Assembly: GCA_963920765.1 (NCBI GenBank)
Contig: OY987244.1
Span: 28,562,358 to 28,626,357, forward strand
DNA: 64,000 nt
Direction of reading: 5' to 3'
Origin: Ulota crispa
Taxonomy: Eukaryota; Streptophyta; Bryopsida; Orthotrichales; Orthotrichaceae
The notes under the pieces are model-generated. The model saw nothing but the letters and a program-made list of their open reading frames with translations. It had not been told where the DNA came from and ran no database searches. Position 1 is the first letter of the stretch. Each line of letters begins with the position of its first letter. Positions 1 through 12,764 of the stretch are shown here, piece after piece. Position numbers and translations under genes: made by a program.

Positions 1-904
1 ATATTTTGTGCAAAATGTGTGACATATTGTATTTTATGAAAAATTTTGTGGATATTGAAATCGCTCATTTGCATAAAAAGTGAGAGTTTGTGCACGTGGA
101 ATATCAAAATTTATGCGCTCAATTTTGACTGGCTTATAAAAAGAGTGTTTCGTGCAAGTGGGACAGTTTTGCAATAAACTTGTTGAAGCTTGGAACGTAG
201 GGTAGGAGGCTTGAATTTTATTTGGGCTCTAATTGTGTTTTGCTTTAGGAATGGTTGGCATTTGAGGTGAAACATCTAGTACTTTGGTTGATGAGTTAGG
301 TTGGCAAAGGTTTATGAGTCTCACCTTAATGGATGAGCTCAGTGTAACAAACCTATGCTATACAAGGTGTTGAATCCATGAGAGTACATTTATATTTATA
401 TTTACATTTTTCTTGTGATCATTAGCAATTAGATACCTTTTTCCACAAAACTGAACAATCTTACTTTCACAAAACTATATCCAATCATTCATATAGTTTA
501 TGTTGATTTCAACAAAATTTTCTTTTAGTGAATGGTAGAATATGGTTTCCATGTAGTCTATCAAACTAAATTCTTAAAATAAATATGTACAATTTCTCAA
601 TATCATTATATCAAAAATTTCATAAAGAAAATAACCATGCAAGGTCAAAATACATTGTATTTACATTTGGCTAGAAACACAATATATTGCTAGAATCAAA
701 ACATCTAATCTTAAACTTGAATGTTCAATTGGTCGAATATGGTCAATTCCATCTAAAGCCGAGTCTAAAGCATTTAACATGTGTATCCTACTTTGAGCTT
801 ACTTTTTCTTAGACATCACTACCTTTCAAAGCATGTCTACTATTTATAAAAAAACTCCCGTTCCACCTGTCTGTTTGGTCGTTAATTGACTGGTGTTACC
901 GGCT
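1..904. other. AT-rich intergenic DNA, nothing recognised
   Basis: No open frame with a recognisable product, no RNA gene and no clear paired repeat ends were found on either strand. It is likely transposon-derived or neutral intergenic DNA. Confidence 0.5.
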
Positions 905-1018
905 CTAGGGACATGGCGCATGGGGACATGGATGCATGGGGACCTGGACGCATGTGGGACCTGGGCACATGGGGGACATGGTCACATAGGGGACATGGAT
1001 GCATGGGGGGCATGGGAT
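905..1018. repeat. Degenerate minisatellite (GGGGACATGGATGCAT-like)
   Basis: About six imperfect tandem units of 16-20 bp built around GGGGACATGGATGCAT, G-rich on the + strand. A short reading frame runs through it (Met-, Trp- and Gly-rich), but that composition comes from the repeat and is not evidence of a gene. Confidence 0.7.
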
Positions 1019-1615
1019 GGATAAAAAGAAATATAAAAGTTATGCTCAAGCTTGCATTTACCTTGATAAATGGGTTTATAGGACTCGTAGTCAATGAAAA
1101 TTATGAGATCCAGAAAGATTCATGCTTTCAAATCTTTTTTGAAGAACTCAAAGTTCAATCTTGATATTCATGAAGCATAGCAAACCAGAATTGATCAATA
1201 CAGTACACTTGTCTACTATTGAGAATTTTTTTTTTGTTTGAGCACCAAAGGAGGAAACAAAGTTTGGTCCCAAAGATCACTTTGGACACTAAACTTTTGC
1301 CAAAAGGGTTTCTGACACAAAAAAATTGTGCCAATACATCGTCTTCAAAAACCACCTTCCTAATTGGAGTCTTACCCATCTTATTCATCACTTGTCGAAA
1401 AAAACTTCTTATGTTTGAACAAAGCAACCCACACTGTTTACAACATTACCAATAAGCAATAACAACCCCATTTGAGGAATTTTTTGTGTATTTTACCTGC
1501 TGAAATCCAAACTTCCCATTTTCAACCAGCTTTCCACATGTATGCACTCATCATTTCCTATACTTAGACTATAAAGTACTTTAACTAGAGTGTTTAGAAA
1601 ATTGACCAGTTTTTA
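1019..1615. other. Unassigned AT-rich stretch
   Basis: Short overlapping frames on both strands look like chance frames. No repeat ends were paired here. Confidence 0.4.
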
Positions 1616-2002
1616 GGGAATTGATATATGCACACCGGGGATGGAAAATTTAGATATTTAACATCAACAAGTTGAATTTGGAAAATTTGAATTAAAATTT
1701 GGATTTAGAGATCCTAATTTACTCTTTAATTGTAATTGAGGATATAATTGAACAACATTCAACGGAAAATCTTAGCTTTTTTCTATAAACAAGGGTAAAC
1801 GTAATAATTTGTTCTCTAACTAAGCTTTTCCACTATATGCTGTTTGATTGTAACCTCCTTTGTGGTTTTAGACTAATTCAGGATCTCTAAATCCAAATTT
1901 GGATTGAAATTTTCCAAATTCAACTTGTTAATGATAAATATCTAAGATTGACCCCCTCAAGTGCACATATCAAACCTTGGGTACGTGCATATATCAGTTC
2001 CC
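1616..2002. mobile_element. Foldback MITE, GGGAATTGATATATGCAC ends (copy 1)
   Basis: The left end GGGAATTGATATATGCAC is mirrored on the right by a segment whose complement reads GGGAACTGATATATGCAC. Long inner arms also pair (around 1660-1740 with 1870-1945). A second copy with the same ends and arms lies at 31762-32173, which supports a mobile family. No coding capacity. The target duplication is unclear. Confidence 0.75.
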
Positions 2003-2496
2003 ATTTTTCTAATACAATAACATCAACTTTCTAACATTTAAAAAAAAAAAAATTGCTACTTCAACTAGACAACTTTGTATTGATAACCGGTTCTCCTCAA
2101 TCATTGATCCCACGTGCATGAGTTGAATTGTATGTGATACATGTTTCAAGCACATGCAAGATCAAAACAAACTAAGGCAGACATACCCATACCTGATTGT
2201 TCAATGGTTTGGGGTACCTCAAGGTATTGGAAATTTAGGATTTTTTTTTTTTTTTTTTTTTATTTTGTAGGGTTACCCTTTCAACAAGCTATCATGGAAC
2301 ATCATTTTTGTGAAAATTGTACTGTAAATTTTTTTATATAAGAGGGTAAAGTTGTAGCTCACAGCGTCCCTATAAGCAATTAGACTAACCTTGAAATTGC
2401 TTGGATGTGCTCCTATAATGGCACTTGGTAGTCCCAATCCCAACCCTCTCAAAGCAGCTTAGCAACCCAACATGTGACAAGATTTGCTTGTGCAAG
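2003..2496. other. Unassigned stretch with a T-tract
   Basis: It contains a T run of about 21 nt at 2241-2261. No gene is supported; the short frame starting at 2141 runs straight through the T-tract. Confidence 0.4.
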
Positions 2497-2814
2497 TAAG
2501 GTAGGAGCACCCATTAGTGTCAATTTAAGGGTTTTGAACATGATGAGTATTAATAAACAGCTAACAAATTATAGGATCCTATTAGGAACAGAGAAATAAT
2601 GAGTTTGCAATTTTGAATGTATTATTTGAATACTGTGAGAATAAGTTGTGAATTTTTAAAGGGAAAATTGCCATTGTACCCATAACCACTATCAAGATTT
2701 CAGGTTCACATGTTGTACATCCTTGTCATTACATGTATTTACTTCCAATTTTTTTTCAAGATTTCATAGCTGACGATTATGGGGACATCGTTGCTTATGG
2801 GTGCTCCTACCTTA
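2497..2814. mobile_element. MITE, TAAGGTAGGAGCACCCAT ends (copy 1)
   Basis: The terminal inverted repeat begins TAAGGTAGGAGCACCCAT; the right end reads ATGGGTGCTCCTACCTTA, its exact complement. The interior aligns base by base with 9424-9742. About 318 bp, non-coding. Confidence 0.8.
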
Positions 2815-2925
2815 ATGTTCATTACTCCACTTTGAGTTCAAGGGTATATTGCGAACACCTCAAATATAGAGTGCAAAATTGAGAGCCGCTCGGGAATGGG
2901 TAAAGTTATGTCTACCTTATAACAA

Positions 2926-3330
2926 GGGAAATACTACAGTGACACCCTTAATTGCTAATAGAACTCCCTCTCTGAGCATGAAAATGTGATTTTTAATGCT
3001 AATTTTGCTGATTTTTTATTTGGATCAAAAAATTTGATTCACCTTTGTCATTCTAAGGCTATACTAAAAAAATAGGTGTGCTTAAATTTTAAACTAAAAA
3101 TATAGGACTTTTGAGTTACCTAAAGCAAAAATATATTAAAAAATGGTATGAGTGAAATAATATTTCAAATTTTTTGTGTGTTTGTCATGTTTTCTTTCAA
3201 GGAAATGATAATGTTGTGATTGAATGAATGATGGACCACTTAATAAATAAAAAATAACACAAAATTATCAAATTTTGAGCTCAAAGGAGATGTCCCGTTA
3301 CCAATTTAAGGTGTCGCTCTAGTAATTCCC
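2926..3330. mobile_element. hAT-like MITE with 8-bp target duplication TATAACAA
   Basis: The ends are GGGAAATACTACAGTGACAC on the left and a mirrored copy on the right ending AGTAATTCCC. The flanking octamer TATAACAA is present on both sides (2918-2925 and 3331-3338). An 8-bp duplication is the hallmark of hAT transposition. It is closely related to 47302-47730. 405 bp, no ORF of note. Confidence 0.85.
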
Positions 3331-3338
3331 TATAACAA

Positions 3339-3882
3339 AACCAAAAACTTGCCATGGCTGCGATGAGGGTCGAAACAACAACAATAATGCCAAGTAAGCA
3401 GGTACTTTGCCAATTAAAAGGGAGGCAGTAAGAGGACAAGCTGGCATCATAATCAAGCTGAAGGGCAGGGTGGCTGTCTGAAAGGTTAGGAGGTGCGAGT
3501 CAAGCCCCATAAGGCTCAGCGGAGGACGGGGTTGGGACCGTAGTTTGTTACTCGTCGACTGTGACCCTTGCCCTTGGGCTTGACATCATAGTCCCCGGTA
3601 TCCCTGTCCATTAACAAGATCATTTGTTGTTTTGTACACTTGCAAGCACACTCTGCTCCTTACAGTCATGATATTCTTCTGATTCTATAAGTAACACTAA
3701 TCATTGGAACTTACTGGCCTTTGTGAATTCTTATCTTTTCCCTTTTCACTTCTTTTACTTTTACTCGCATAACATCATTTTAAAATAGTTGTTATTTAAT
3801 GAATCCTTAACTTGCAATGATTTCATCTCTTTTCTTCTTTTGCAATTATGCAAACCTATGACTAGGGCCAATAGAGTTAGTG
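3339..3882. other. Unassigned intergenic stretch
   Basis: Slightly richer in GC around 3340-3620. No protein or RNA is recognised. The 63-residue minus-strand frame at 3319-3510 has no recognisable domain and begins inside the adjacent MITE flank. Confidence 0.35.
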
Positions 3883-3892
3883 TTAGTAAGTA

Positions 3893-4440
3893 CGAAATGT
3901 TTTATGGATACCCTTGAAGTTTGTCATATTTGTGTAGATACCCCTGGTTATTCAGAAATTGCACAAATATTCTTAGGTTATAATTTTCTGGCATTTGCTT
4001 TGTTACGCATGCTATTTCCTTCATGATCAATTTAACCCTCAAAAGTCTGAGAGTGCTACTGTAACCAGTACAATACAAGGTATTGTTCTTGTATTTGGAA
4101 TGGATTCATATCTTTACTACATTTTAGATCAATAAGGAGTTGGAGAATAGACCAATTTAATTCTAGTGAGCTATCTGAGATCTCAAACTAAAATTTCTTG
4201 TTGGCAGCAAATGCCAATTATACGGCTGTGTATATACTATGCCCTATGGTCGTTTAAAGATTAAAGGAAGGAGTGCAACAAAATGGAAAAGAAGCATTGT
4301 GTGCACAAGGGAAAAAGATGTGGCATGCACAATAGTACAAACGCTTGAAAATTATGGTCCAAGAGTATTTGTGCAATTTCTAAAAAACCAAGGGTATCTA
4401 TACAAATATGGAAAACTTCAGGGGTATTCATGAATTTTCC
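3893..4440. mobile_element. Mutator-like MITE, ~9-bp target duplication, interrupted
   Basis: The ends read GAAATGTTTTATGGATACCC on the left and GGGTATTCATGAATTTTCC on the right. Flanks TTAGTAAGTA (3883-3892) and TTAGTGAGTA (4441-4450) are a 9-10 bp duplication with one change. The family is shared with 24543-24875. A 233-bp TTAA-flanked element (4032-4264) sits inside. Confidence 0.7.
4032..4264. mobile_element. Short TTAA-flanked element (233 bp)
   Basis: It is bounded by TTAA on both sides, starts TTAACCCTCAAAAG and ends TTTAAAGATTAA. The interior matches 61097-61330, 27060-27301 and the split copy at 54126-55653. It is inserted in the MITE at 3893-4440. Confidence 0.7.
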
Positions 4441-4450
4441 TTAGTGAGTA

Positions 4451-5286
4451 ACAGGTCCTCAAAAAATTGGCTTGATGTTCTTTGGCTCTAGTCATATGTC
4501 TGTAGTATCACAAAAAATTCTTGGTCCTAGAGTAATAACAATAAATGAATATTTGTATCGAATTTCTCCATGATATTTGTGAGCAAAATTCTGAATTCAA
4601 TTTCATTGTTTGTTTTCTTGAAATTTTTAGTTATTATGTTCTTATGCTGAGATTTGCAAAGGATCTTCCCATCTTAGTGAAAATGTTGTACTAATGAAAT
4701 ATGATTATTGAGCCTTTCCATGCAATTAACACAAGATGCAATTTATTTTTGCATCATGTTTTGTAAACTTGTTGGTAAAAAGTTTTATTTAAAATTTTAT
4801 TTTTATTGTATTAAGAGAAAAATGATTCATTGCTTTATTCTAACCATGGTTTTACTCTTGATTCAAAGTTATAGCTAAGAATCTAATAGTAAGTGTTGTA
4901 ACCACATTATTGGTGTTAGGTTTGGAGAGTTTACATTGAGACTAAACAATTATCCTCTTCATACGATTTCATTTAATTATTTGCTACGGTCGTCTACTTT
5001 TGGCTAAAATTGAGTCATTTTATTCAGTTGATAATCTTGATTATTTTTTTCTCTTTGGAAATAATCTTTAAGTGTTAAAATACAAATGGCTGAAAGGTGC
5101 CAATTCTATAAAAAAATGGTTTGTTTCCTATATAGACGTATAACTAATGAAATAAAAGATTATAACAACACTTATCCTTCCTCAGTTTGATCATGGCCAA
5201 GTCTTTCACCATTTGAAAGTCAAGGATTCTCAACTCATCAAATTTCAATGAGTTAAATAACGTATAGCTCTTCAAAACTTGATGAG
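4451..5286. other. AT-rich stretch, nothing recognised
   Basis: No supported gene, RNA or paired repeat on either strand. Confidence 0.4.
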
Positions 5287-5387
5287 TTTATCCCTAAAGT
5301 CCTAAACGCCTTCTTCTTCTTTTTTTTGTTTTTTTTGTTTTTTGTGTTTTGTGGCAACATAGCCATTTTGGGCAGCTCGCTACCATT

Positions 5388-5430
<43 letters not shown>

Positions 5431-6251
5431 AAATTTTCACACACAATGTGTCCAATGAGTAGCTTTAAGGCCCAACAATTTCATAACTTTTGATTTCATG
5501 GTTCAAAAGCTATTGCATAAATGTAGTTTTCTTTGCTTGTCCAGCAAAGAGAATTTTTTTTTGAAAGATGCTTTTAAAAAAAAAAATTTGTTCTTTACAT
5601 TATACATACATGGGAAGCTTTGAATCATTCAATTTTGATCAATGACATGAAAGTTATGAGAGGTTTTGTTTGTAGGCAATAATGGATTCTCTATTCTAAA
5701 ATAAACTTTGAAGTCCTATATTTTACTCAATTTTCAATATATTTGGAAAAAAAATCAAAACTTGCAAATTTAGAGTGTTTCTTACAACATTAAAATTATT
5801 GAGATTAGAATTTTTCATTTCCATAATTAAGTTGTTAACAATTTAGTGGTTTGAATCATTCTCTACTTCTATTTACTTACTTTTATTTTCCCATGTGTTT
5901 TACAATTCCAAATGAATTGGAAATTTTCATGTGTGTACCAATTTGCTTTGAATAAAAAGTCCAGAAAATTACAACCATTTCGGAGTTTTTTCATACAAAT
6001 ATGACCTTGTGAAGTGCAATTGCCTAGATATTTGCAAGGACAAAAAAATGACTTTTTGTCAATTCAAACTCAAACATCTTACAATCTACATGGTGATTTT
6101 TTTTTCCACATTTTTTGATACTAGTGTAGTACAAGATCTTATGGCTACATGTGTCCAAAATGTTTTTTTTTCTAAAATTTGGTACTTGTACTAGAAATGA
6201 TAGTTATGGAGCAATTTTGATGAAAACTTAGCTTAGGACTGTAGGGGTAAA
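5287..6251 (+). mobile_element. TTAA-family MITE, degenerate copy
   Basis: It aligns along its length with 10350-11294 and, inverted, with 33307-34235. The left end TTTATCCCTAAAGTCC and right end GACTGTAGGGGTAAA are decayed versions of the family ends. It holds the 40-nt T run at 5390-5429. Short frames inside (5253-5444, 6009-6194) are not genes. Confidence 0.7.
5390..5429. repeat. Poly-T tract, 40 nt
   Basis: Uninterrupted T run inside a TTAA-family element. The sister copies have a much shorter T run at the same place, so it expanded here. Confidence 0.95.
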
Positions 6252-6483
6252 AATTATACATGAAATTTTAGAATATAAAAACACAGATATGTCAAAATGT
6301 CAATACAAAATCAAAATGCATTAGAGACCTTCAAATCTTTTACAAATATGACCACTACAATATGTTTTAGTTCAAGAACACACATGTCTTTAGTGGCAAC
6401 AATTTTTGCATAGCTGAATAGCCTCCACCAAGAGATGATTCACGCACTAATATGGCCCTTCTAAAGCAATCCTTGATACATAG

Positions 6484-6861
6484 TTAACCCTTAAACATCA
6501 GGCTGGTCACTGTGACCAGCTCCCGGTTATAGTGTTTCTAAAATATTTTGGAGTGTCTAAAAATTATAATAATGTTTCCTAAAGTCGCAAAAGTCAACAA
6601 TGCATGATACTTTCATGGAAATTGCAGGAAGGGCAGCTCGGGACCTAAACCCGTGTCTCTGAACCTTCTCACAATTTGGGTTATCAAAAAATATGAGTGC
6701 ATCTAATGTGATAATTTTTTTTGCTTTTCATGATGGACCATGTATTTATGATCACTTTTAGAAAACAAAAAATCAAATGTAAAATGGCTTTTTTCTCTCA
6801 CACAAAAGGTTTTTTAAGAGCGGACGGAAGTTTTTTGTCCGCCTCAACTTTTAAGGATTAA
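6484..6861. mobile_element. Possible TTAA-flanked element (378 bp)
   Basis: It begins TTAACCCTTAAACATC and ends CTTTTAAGGATTAA, with TTAA at both edges. Near the left end lies a 19-nt perfect palindrome, GCTGGTCACTGTGACCAGC (6502-6520). I found no second full copy, so the assignment rests on the ends only. Confidence 0.45.
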
Positions 6862-7615
6862 GGTATTTTGTACCTATACAATCTTTAGATTTTTTTTTAT
6901 CGCATTTTGAACTATAAATGCCTTTTTGCAAGTGGCTATAACAGCACATTGACATTCAACAATCTCTTCTAAAGAAAATAATAGGGTATTTTACATAGAG
7001 AGCTTCATTCAATGTTATCATGGCCCAAAACTGTTAAATGACTTCTCAATCATTCCATAAGTCCTTGCAATTTGAAGATGAAAAAGTCTCTTTTGCATGC
7101 CTTTCTATCAAGAAGAGGAGAGGTGGTCCTTGGGCAACGCTTACAAAGATTCATTACTCCAAAATACCTACAACCCACAAAACCCTAAATCATGTTCACA
7201 TTATTGGATCGACTTCTAACTTTTCCATTGCGGTTTTAATTGATACCCGCCTATATCCTTGTGAACCAAGCTAAATACTGACCCTACTCTCATGGGAAGA
7301 GATAATCCTCAGATTTTTTTTCCAACAGGTTCATCTCCTCCACAGTCCACACTTCATCTCCTCCACAGTCCACACTTGATTTTACCCTTATTTCTTAAAA
7401 CCAAAATTTCATAATTAAATGGGAGTATTTACACTTTCTTTGAGCTGACTTTACACAAAATATCGGATCAGCCCGCTCATTGCTTTGCATGCACTGCTGC
7501 CCTAACTTATATTGATTTTGTTTGACCAATTTATTGTGCTTCCAGATTTTGCTTTTTGCTTCATTCACCACAGTCAGATCATATGTCATCAAACTGCAAA
7601 GATTTATTATTAGGA
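6862..7615. other. Unassigned stretch with a 23-bp tandem duplication
   Basis: The unit TCATCTCCTCCACAGTCCAC plus ACT occurs twice head to tail at 7331-7376. The 78-residue frame at 7038-7274 has no recognisable domain, and no gene is called. Confidence 0.4.
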
Positions 7616-7618
7616 TAA

Positions 7619-8136
7619 GGGCCGCTTCACACTTTGACCGGCAAAGTCCAGAGGCAGTGGGATTGAGTGGCCAAACTTTGGTGAGGGGCCAACATAATGG
7701 GCTGAAAATAGGTATTAAATTATTGTTTTTGACACTTTTGGCTGTCTTTAGTGTGAAATCTCCAAAGGCCAAATCTAAAAGTCAAACTCTTGGCAATGAG
7801 CTTCCACGGACTCTCAATTTGAATGGTCATAGTGTGAAGCCTTCAAAGGCCAAGCCCAAAGTACAAAACCATAGCATTTATTAGACTTTCCAAATCTAAT
7901 GGCCAAGATCTTATAAGCTTTTGATTATTTTATGAAAAAAATGTGATGGCCTCTCAATTATAGTTTGGGTCTCCATTTTTGCTTCACCCAAACTATTACC
8001 GAGAGGCCGTCAACCTTGTATGATAAAGTGCTGCCATGTAACATTTGGAGGATGATGGCTTTTGAAATTTGGCCTCTAGTGTAAAGGGTTGAGTGGCCAA
8101 ACTTTCAGTTTCTCACATAGTGATGTGAAGCCGCCC
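7619..8136. mobile_element. PIF/Harbinger-like MITE with TAA duplication
   Basis: The left end GGGCCGCTTCACACT is mirrored on the right by GATGTGAAGCCGCCC. TAA flanks both sides (7616-7618 and 8137-8139), the 3-bp TWA-type duplication of PIF/Harbinger elements. Subterminal blocks such as GAGTGGCCAAACTTT recur. The 120- and 125-residue overlapping frames inside are not supported as genes. Confidence 0.75.
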
Positions 8137-8139
8137 TAA

Positions 8140-9423
8140 GAAAATTTTCAGTTCGGAGAGACTTGAATTTTAGATATTTTCTGGAGTGACAAAGCCATTT
8201 CCATCTTTGAACATGTAAATTTTGGAGGAATAATCTATCATTCATATGAGCATTTGTACGTCCACCACATATACACTTTTAGAAACCCAGTTATTCTTTT
8301 TTGCATTATATTTCATTTTAAATGTTTAGGGGTAGGATTTGGAGATGTATTGCTTAAAAATGTAAAAACCACTATCAGCATCAAGCCATCAAATTATTTA
8401 ACATGAATGAACCTGGAATAATCATTGGATCCAAGCCTGGATGATCAAGAAGAGCTGTAATTTTGAACCTAGAGCAACCCAAACTAAGTACTTCATTTTA
8501 GACAATGAATTCTCTAGCAATATTTTGCAATTTACATAACATTCGGTAGCGCTACCAGGCGCTACCCTCCCTCCAGATGAAATGGTGTTGGAATATTTCA
8601 CACCATTTCATCCACCAGATGAAATAGTGTAAAATATTCCACACCCATCTTTAGTTATGGGGACACTTGGTTGAATTTGTCAGAGAACTTAAGAAAGAGA
8701 GGCTCAATTTAGTGCACATACATCAATGTGGGGGCTAGCTATGTCAAAAAAAATAAAAATAAAAATAAATTATTAGGATGAAGTTTGTGGATGATACCTA
8801 AAGAGAGGGAAAGGCAACCTCTCTTCAGGCTACTGAATGTTATGTATTTGTTCATAATCAAATTTGAGATTACAGATATCACGGGTTCTTGGTTCGGCCT
8901 TAATCAGTTTCTACGGTTATCAGATTTGAAACAATGATACTGGAAAAGAACTTACAATCAAATTAAAAAAACTAATTATGAACTTTTTATTCAACAGTTC
9001 AAATTTTAATTATCAATCAGATCACTTAGAATTTGCAAATATTACACGCAACAATTGTGAACATTTGGAATAGCCACTGATGAAGCCAAATGGGCTATAA
9101 TAATTCTTCAAAATGTCGTGTATTTAGGTAGGTTTTTCATAAATAATGCAATAGTTTGTGAAATAAAAGAGAAACAGATAAAGTGGACGTCAAAATTAAA
9201 TACACATGATTCTATTAATTGTAGCACAAGTACTTTGTCACACATGTTTCTTGTAAAAATATCTCAAAAATGTCCATCTTCATTCTCAAAATGTACTTTT
9301 TGCTTGAAGATTAAGTATAAATGGAATTTCAACCATATGTGTACGAAACCTTCAATCTCCAAGTATTGTTGCCATTTTTTTTCTTATAAAACGCACTTGT
9401 ACACATACCCTTATGACAGCATT
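8140..9423. other. AT-rich stretch with a small hairpin
   Basis: The only structure noted is an inverted repeat at 8576-8612 (GATGAAATGGTGT pairing with ACACCATTTCATC) followed by a third related unit to 8647. The 102-residue frame at 9118-9426 has no recognisable domain and ends inside the next MITE. Confidence 0.4.
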
Positions 9424-9742
9424 TAAGGTATGTACACCCCATAAGCGTCAAACTAAGGGTTTTGAACATGATGACTATTAATAAACAACTAGCAAATTAT
9501 AGGATCATGTTAGGAATAGAAAAATAATAAGTTTGAACTTTCAAATATATTATTTGGACATTGTGAGAATAAGTTGTGAATTTTTAAAAAGCAAATTGCC
9601 ATTGCACCCATAATTACTTTCAAGATTTCAAGTTCACATGTTGTACATTCTTGTCATTACATCTATTCATTCCCACAGATTTTCCAAGATTTCAGAGGTG
9701 ACAGTTATGGGGACACTGATGCTTATGGGTGTACATATCTTA
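9424..9742. mobile_element. MITE, TAAGGTA...CACCC ends (copy 2)
   Basis: Full-length relative of 2497-2814. It starts TAAGGTATGTACACCCCATA and ends TATGGGTGTACATATCTTA, and the interior shares long blocks with copy 1, for example GTGAGAATAAGTTGTGAATT. About 319 bp. Confidence 0.8.
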
Positions 9743-10349
9743 GATTGTGTGCCATTCATATATCTTCCTTCTCCACTTTCAGAATTATGTGAAAGGTTTA
9801 TTTCTAATTTTTTTGGCGAACTAATCCAATCAAACTAAACATTGATATTATGATCTCAAAGCTATAAGCAAGCTTTTCACGGTTTACCCTTATTTAACAA
9901 GTGCCACTAAACAAATCCTATGAAGACAGTAAAGGACCTTGCTACAAATTTACAATGTTACGTTCTATGGTATTCGTACACCTAGTATAATTAACCAACT
10001 TAATTTCTTTCATCATACGAGATGTTATGTAGTTGTGACAAAATGTTTTTAGCATGTCCTATCATCATGGCTCTTCTAAATTAACATGTACAAACACGAT
10101 TGATCTCATGAGAATTTGACTACCACTGGGAAGATTTTTTTGATGATGCTGTGCTAAAAGTTATGAGTATTTTAATTATAAAGAATTTTCTTCCTCAATC
10201 TCATTGGGTAATGAGAATTAAGTTACTAGCATGCGAGGGTTACAAAACGGTAATCAAGGGTTATTAACAAGGTTCTCAGAAATGAGTTAAGTACACCTCT
10301 AGATTACATTCACTGCTTCATTATGCTAACATTGTCCCTAATACGAGTG
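9743..10349. other. Unassigned AT-rich stretch
   Basis: Nothing recognised on either strand. Confidence 0.4.
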
Positions 10350-11294
10350 TTAACCCCTAAAGGCCCCAACAGTGTTATTTTTTTGGCAACATAGCAATTT
10401 TAAGCATCTCACTACAAATGGATTTTCCATTTTTTTTTTTTTGAAATTTTCACACATGATGTGTCCAAGGAGTAGCTTTAAGGCCCAACAAATTTCATAA
10501 CATTTGACTTCATGGTTCAAAAGTTATTGCATGATATGTAGTTTTTTTGATCGAAGGGCAGCCTAGGCAGCTCAAAAAACTTTTTTAAAAATTACATTTT
10601 TTGAATTTTGTTTTTTGAAATTGGTTTTTCAGATTTATATATACTTGGAAAGCTTTAAATCATTCAATTTTCATCAATGAGATGAAAGTTATGAGGAGAT
10701 TCTGTTTGTGAGCTGTTATGAATTTCTTACTCTAAATTTTTTTTTATGTCCTATGTTTTACTCAATTTTTAATATTTTGGAAAAAAAATAAAGCCCAAGT
10801 ATGTAGATGGTTTATTACAACATTTCAACCATTGAGATTGGAATTCTTGTTTTTCATAATTAAATTCTTAACAATTTAGTGTTTTGTGTCATTCTCTACT
10901 TCTTTTTACTTACTATTTTTTTCCAATGTGTTACACATTTTTAAATGATTTGAAAATTTTCAAGTGTGTACTTGACTTGCCTTGAAGAATGAATACAAAA
11001 AATTACAACCATTTTGAAACTTTTTTCATACAAATATGACCTTGTGAACTGCAGCTGCCTAGATTTTTGCAGGGACAAAAAACAACTTTTTGTCAATTCA
11101 AACTCAATCACCTAACAATCCACATGGCAGAAATTTCTGAATTTTTTTCCACATCTTTGGATACTAGTGTACTACAAGATCTTACGGATAGATGTGTCTA
11201 AAATAACTTTCATCTAAAATTTGATACTTGCACTACAAATGGCAGTCTTGGGACAATTTTGATGAAAACATAGTCAAATGCCTTTAGGGGTTAA
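10350..11294 (+). mobile_element. TTAA-family MITE (945 bp)
   Basis: TTAA at 10350-10353 and 11291-11294. Left end CCCCTAAAGGCCCC, right end GCCTTTAGGGG. The TTAA target and CCC-starting ends are piggyBac hallmarks. The interior aligns with 5287-6251 and, inverted, with 33307-34235. No transposase frame; non-autonomous. Confidence 0.85.
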
Positions 11295-11451
11295 TACACC
11301 TTAAATTTGACCCTGATGAAATATCCTTAATCTCCTTTCACCACTTCAAGTCTTCTAGTAGTTACATCTTACAACCAATCTAGACGTGACTTGTGGCAGG
11401 TGCAAAAACCTTCAAAAACCTAACAGTCACGTAAGGTACTTATTAAGTATA

Positions 11452-11568
11452 AGGCAATGCCGCTAGAGGAGGGCATTTTGTGAAACAAAGGGCCGACAAG
11501 GAGGGCGGAGCCCAACGAGGAGGCCCGTTTTTTTTTTGCAAAATGCTTGATGATGACGGCATTGCCCT
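11452..11568. mobile_element. Small foldback candidate (AGGCAATGCCG ends)
   Basis: AGGCAATGCCG on the left is mirrored by CGGCATTGCCCT on the right, and inner segments (GGGCATTTTGTG with GCAAAATGC, GGGCC with GGCCC) also pair. About 117 bp. Overlapping minus-strand frames across 11443-11836 are not convincing genes. No second copy was found, so the assignment is tentative. Confidence 0.45.
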
Positions 11569-11570
11569 AC

Positions 11571-12764
11571 GTAAACCCCTATTGAGAAAATGCTCAAACG
11601 GATGAATGTCGTGACATAAGAGTTGGATGAAAGCTTTTCTAAATGAAAAAGACATAATGTCCAATTACGCGGGGAAAATTGCATAATTGCGCAGGAAACC
11701 CTAATTGCGGTACAGAAGCCATCTTGCAAATGAACAAGAATTTTCTCAACGGAGGTTTACGTAATGCTAGTGATATTGCTATGGTGGGGTTGAAGTCCAA
11801 AGAAAACTCATTGTAGAGGACTTGCCTTGTTGTCACCTTGTAAACAAGATGAATTCAACATTAATTGACCCATGAAATTACACATTCATGTAAAGTGCAC
11901 TCAATTGTATTCATTTAAATTTTAGTAATAAATTATAGACTTTCCAAACATGAAAGTTCAAGATCAATTTTGCATATTATCCTTATGTTAGCAAAATTAT
12001 AAACCCCAACAAAGCCCTTAAGATTTGACACTCTTAAAATTTATGAAGCCTAGGCTAGGTACATTAGAAAGTGTGTACAAGAAGTATACTAGACCCATAC
12101 CACATTTGGCACAATTTTAATGTACAAAAACACATCAAATACACTAAAATACTGAATAACTTTTGAAAGAAATAATATTTTGGAAATTTGATTTTTAGCC
12201 ATTCTAGAACTAGGTGCAAGCATATAGAATCTTAAACACAATTAAGGAAAACATATATTTTCACAAACTTATCCCTTGTTAAAAAATGAGCAAAAAACCA
12301 GCACTATTTTTGTAGATATTTGAAAATTTTGTAATGCATTTAGAAATTTGAATGTGGATTTGGGTAGAAGAGCCATAGTCAATGTCTTTTGTGAAGTAAA
12401 GGTGGAAGAATATGATTTCTCCACATTCAATTTTTTGTACTTTTCTGTAATTTTCTAATATTGTGACATTTTAGTGATGCTTCACAAAAGTACAAATTTA
12501 ACAATTTGAACTTTTTTTAAACAAATTCAAGCATGATTATGTGTACTTAACACATATAATTTATAGGAAAAAAACAAAGAAGTCTAAAACAAATCTTTAA
12601 ACTTTGAGTAACTTCAAGTAAAAAATCATGTTTACCTCCATTTTTGGATTTTGACCTCAAAAGTACAAGGCTCTAGTGTACTTCCACTTGTGATTCTACC
12701 TTGTATGACTTTCCTATTATACTATACATCATAAAAACCATGAATAGAAAATGGTAATCTAGTT
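11571..12764. other. AT-rich stretch, nothing recognised
   Basis: No supported gene, RNA or paired repeat. Confidence 0.4.

Noticed and set aside
7395-7884. Overlapping 120- and 125-residue frames on opposite strands
   Set aside because: Both lie largely inside the TAA-flanked MITE 7619-8136 and its left flank; no recognisable domain.
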